Assembly (NCBI RefSeq): GCF_020524495.1 | Contig: NZ_JAIVLB010000011.1 | Span: 26,838-90,837 of the forward strand | Source of the DNA: Bacillus stratosphericus | GTDB taxonomy: Bacteria > Bacillota > Bacilli > Bacillales > Bacillaceae | Reading direction: 5' to 3' | Length of the DNA stretch: 64,000 nucleotides | Shown here: positions 62,366 through 64,000 of the stretch, piece after piece | Numbering within the stretch: the first letter of the stretch is position 1 | How the letters are laid out: each line of letters opens with the position of its first letter | Made by a program: the position numbers and the translations under genes | The notes under the pieces: model-generated | Seen by the model: only the letters and a program-made list of their open reading frames with translations | Database searches by the model: none | Told to the model about the DNA's origin: nothing

Positions 62366-63694
62366 TTACAGGATAATCGCCGCAAGCCAGCCGAACAGGA
62401 CAAGCGGAACATTATAAAAGGCGAATGTCGGCACACATGTACCCCAAATGTGGTGATGCTGTCCATCCATATTCAGGCCAGATGTCGGTCCAAGGGTACT
62501 GTCACTTGCAGGTGAACCTGCATCACCTACAGCGGCAGCTGAACCAATGATTGCAATAGTTGCCAGTGGACTAAAGCCTAAGTGCATGCAAAGCGGAACA
62601 AAGATGGTTGTAATAATTGGAATAGTGGCAAACGATGATCCAATGCCCATTGTCACTAGCATACCAACCAATAGCATCAAAATCGCTGCTACACTTTGGC
62701 TGTTTCCGATGAGCTGAGAAGATGCTTTGACTAGTTCTTCAATATCCCCTGTTTTCGTTAATACGTTGGCAAATCCAGCGGCTACAAGCATCACAAAACC
62801 GATAAATGCCATCATATTCATCCCAGAGGTAACGAGCGCATCAGCTTCATCCCGTTTCATCATGCCTGTGACAAACAGGACAAGAAGTCCTGCCAGTGCG
62901 CCGAAGATCATTCCTTCTACTCCAAGGCTTTGAGATAAATAGAGTTGAACGATTAGTGATACAAGGATAGCAAGAACAGCAAAGAACAAGCTCTTTTTCG
63001 TATAAGCTGATTTTTCTACATCCGTTATATCACGATTCTCATATACTTTTGGCTTGCGATACACAAAAAGTGAAACAAGCAGCCCGAGGACCATGCCTCC
63101 TACAGGAATGAGCATCGCAAATGGAATATCTGCTAATTGAACTGTCAGTCCAGCCTCTTTCATGTTATCGCGAAGTATCCCCTGAAAGATTTGCCCAAAG
63201 CCGACTGGAAGTAAAATATATGGTGCAGTGAGTCCAAAAGTCATCACACATGCTAACAGTCTGCGGTCAATTTGAAGTTCATTAAAAACTTTTAATAACG
63301 GCGGGATTAAAACTGGAATAAAAGCAATATGAACAGGAACGACGTTTTGTGAAAAACACGATACGATCAAAATAACCAGAATGATGAGCACTTTTGATAA
63401 TGTTTTTCTTCTTGAATCGCCATCTTTTCCTAGAAGCTTCACTGCTCCTTCAACCATGGCATCTGGAAGACCTGTTTTCGTCAGCGCAGCAGCAAATGCA
63501 CCTAAGAGCGCATAACTAATCGCAACTGTCGCATTTCCGCCGAGTCCGTCAGTAAAGGCTTCAACCGTTCCTCCAAGACCTAATCCGCCTACAAGGCCAC
63601 CCGCTAAAGCGCCAAGTGCTAGCGCAATGACTACATTGACCCGTAGCAGGCTTAATATCAACATTAAAACAACTGCTATCACAACTGCATTCAT
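62366..63694 (-). CDS. yuiF: Na+/H+ antiporter-family amino acid transporter (YuiF)
   Basis: A 442-residue polytopic membrane protein of the ion-transporter superfamily (about 11-12 TM helices), resembling B. subtilis YuiF and histidine/tyrosine permeases. Conserved parts are LALGALAGGLVGGLGLGGT, FSQNVVPVHIAFIPVLIPPL, GSSFATIPIITTIFVPLC and GDAGSPASDSTLGPTSGLN. The ATG at 63694 (MNAVVIAVV) has GGAGGTTTCATC upstream; an ORF start at 63763 does not. The transported substrate is not readable from sequence. Confidence 0.92.
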   Translation of the reverse strand: MNAVVIAVVLMLILSLLRVNVVIALALGALAGGLVGGLGLGGTVEAFTDGLGGNATVAISYALLGAFAAALTKTGLPDAMVEGAVKLLGKDGDSRRKTLSKVLIILVILIVSCFSQNVVPVHIAFIPVLIPPLLKVFNELQIDRRLLACVMTFGLTAPYILLPVGFGQIFQGILRDNMKEAGLTVQLADIPFAMLIPVGGMVLGLLVSLFVYRKPKVYENRDITDVEKSAYTKKSLFFAVLAILVSLIVQLYLSQSLGVEGMIFGALAGLLVLFVTGMMKRDEADALVTSGMNMMAFIGFVMLVAAGFANVLTKTGDIEELVKASSQLIGNSQSVAAILMLLVGMLVTMGIGSSFATIPIITTIFVPLCMHLGFSPLATIAIIGSAAAVGDAGSPASDSTLGPTSGLNMDGQHHHIWGTCVPTFAFYNVPLVLFGWLAAIIL

Positions 63695-63811
63695 GATGAA
63701 ACCTCCAAAATCCTTTAGTTTACTAATGTAGTAGATAATTAAAGTACTAACGTATGTTACCACAGAAAATTTTTCTCGTCAAATAGCGTATGTCCAATAA
63801 AAAAGCTCCGC

Positions 63812-64000
63812 CATCTGGGACTGACCCCCGTTTTTGAGACAGGGATCAAAACACCTTTATACAGCCAATTGCCGATAGTTTAGATGTATACACAGAACCT
63901 TGATCGCTATGTAACACGCAGTTCTTAGGCAGTGCTGGGAGCTGATCAAGTGTGTTTAAGATAAAGTCTGTGTCCTGCTTATCACCAATATTAAAAGCAA
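63812..64000 (-). pseudogene. truncated IS3-family transposase (OrfB) remnant at the right edge
   Basis: Minus-strand translation reads AFNIGDKQDTDFILNTLDQL, PKNCVLHSDQGSVYTSKLSA and stops at 63846-63848. LHSDQGSxYTS is the second DDE-motif region of IS3/IS150-type transposases. The last part of the protein (with the catalytic Glu, SRKG..N..ESF) is deleted. The fragment is followed at 63819-63831 by GGGGGTCAGTCCC. It continues off the window, so the element's other end and integrity upstream are unknown. Confidence 0.75.

Overview
The window comes from a low-to-mid GC Firmicute chromosome, and gene content and order point to the Bacillus pumilus / safensis / altitudinis branch of the B. subtilis group. 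From 0.4 kb to the right edge it follows the B. subtilis yub-tgl-yug-kinB-yuf-mrp-com-yue-ald-yui segment almost gene by gene. No rRNA, tRNA, CRISPR array, prophage or complete insertion sequence was found. Gene names rest on remembered family members and conserved neighbourhood, not on a database search.

Layout. 0-9 kb: uppP and an AI-2E-type permease (YubA), then two large chemoreceptors with sigma-D-like promoters, a decayed third receptor, and the spore transglutaminase tgl. 9-21 kb: a nitronate-monooxygenase-like enzyme, yugU, yugS, yugP, yugN, a GerPA-like spore protein, pgi, yuzA, yugI, the alanine pair alaT-alaR, yugF, yugE and patB. 21-28 kb: the sporulation kinase genes kinB-kapB with convergent kapD, the MFS transporter yuxJ, pbpD and yuxK. 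28-38 kb: yufK, the malate sensor pair malK-malR, the nucleoside ABC transporter nupNOPQ and the malate carrier maeN. 38-44 kb: yufS and the seven-gene Mrp Na+/H+ antiporter operon. 44-50 kb (minus strand): menI-like yuxO and the quorum-sensing cluster comQ-comX-comP-comA with degQ; then yuzC. 50-58 kb: NAD salvage genes pncA and pncB, yueI, yueH, two tandem yueG copies, yueF, yuzF, a secreted lipase-like hydrolase and yueE. 59-64 kb: adeR-ald (alanine catabolism), a BirA-regulated bioY and the transporter yuiF.

How the genes work together. Several physiological modules sit side by side: alanine synthesis (alaT/alaR) and breakdown (adeR/ald), malate sensing and uptake (malKR/maeN), Na+/pH homeostasis (mrp), the decision network for competence, sporulation and exoenzymes (comQXPA, degQ, kinB/kapB/kapD), and spore construction or germination (tgl, GerPA-like proteins).

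The most unusual feature is the number of gene relics inside an otherwise syntenic backbone. They are yulF, a DJ-1/PfpI-like gene, a chemoreceptor, the K+ channel gene yugO, a yugJ/yugK-type alcohol dehydrogenase, the EAL-HDOD gene yuxH/pdeH, yueD, two IS3-family transposase remnants, a small ORF broken by a 10-bp duplication, and a fragment at the left edge. Loss of yugO (biofilm K+ signalling) and of pdeH (c-di-GMP breakdown) would have physiological consequences. I did not find a convincing new multi-gene system. The best candidates for novelty are small: a duplicated terminator-like element, a C14 tract, an unusual yuxJ start, and an antisense membrane microprotein gene between kinB and kapB.
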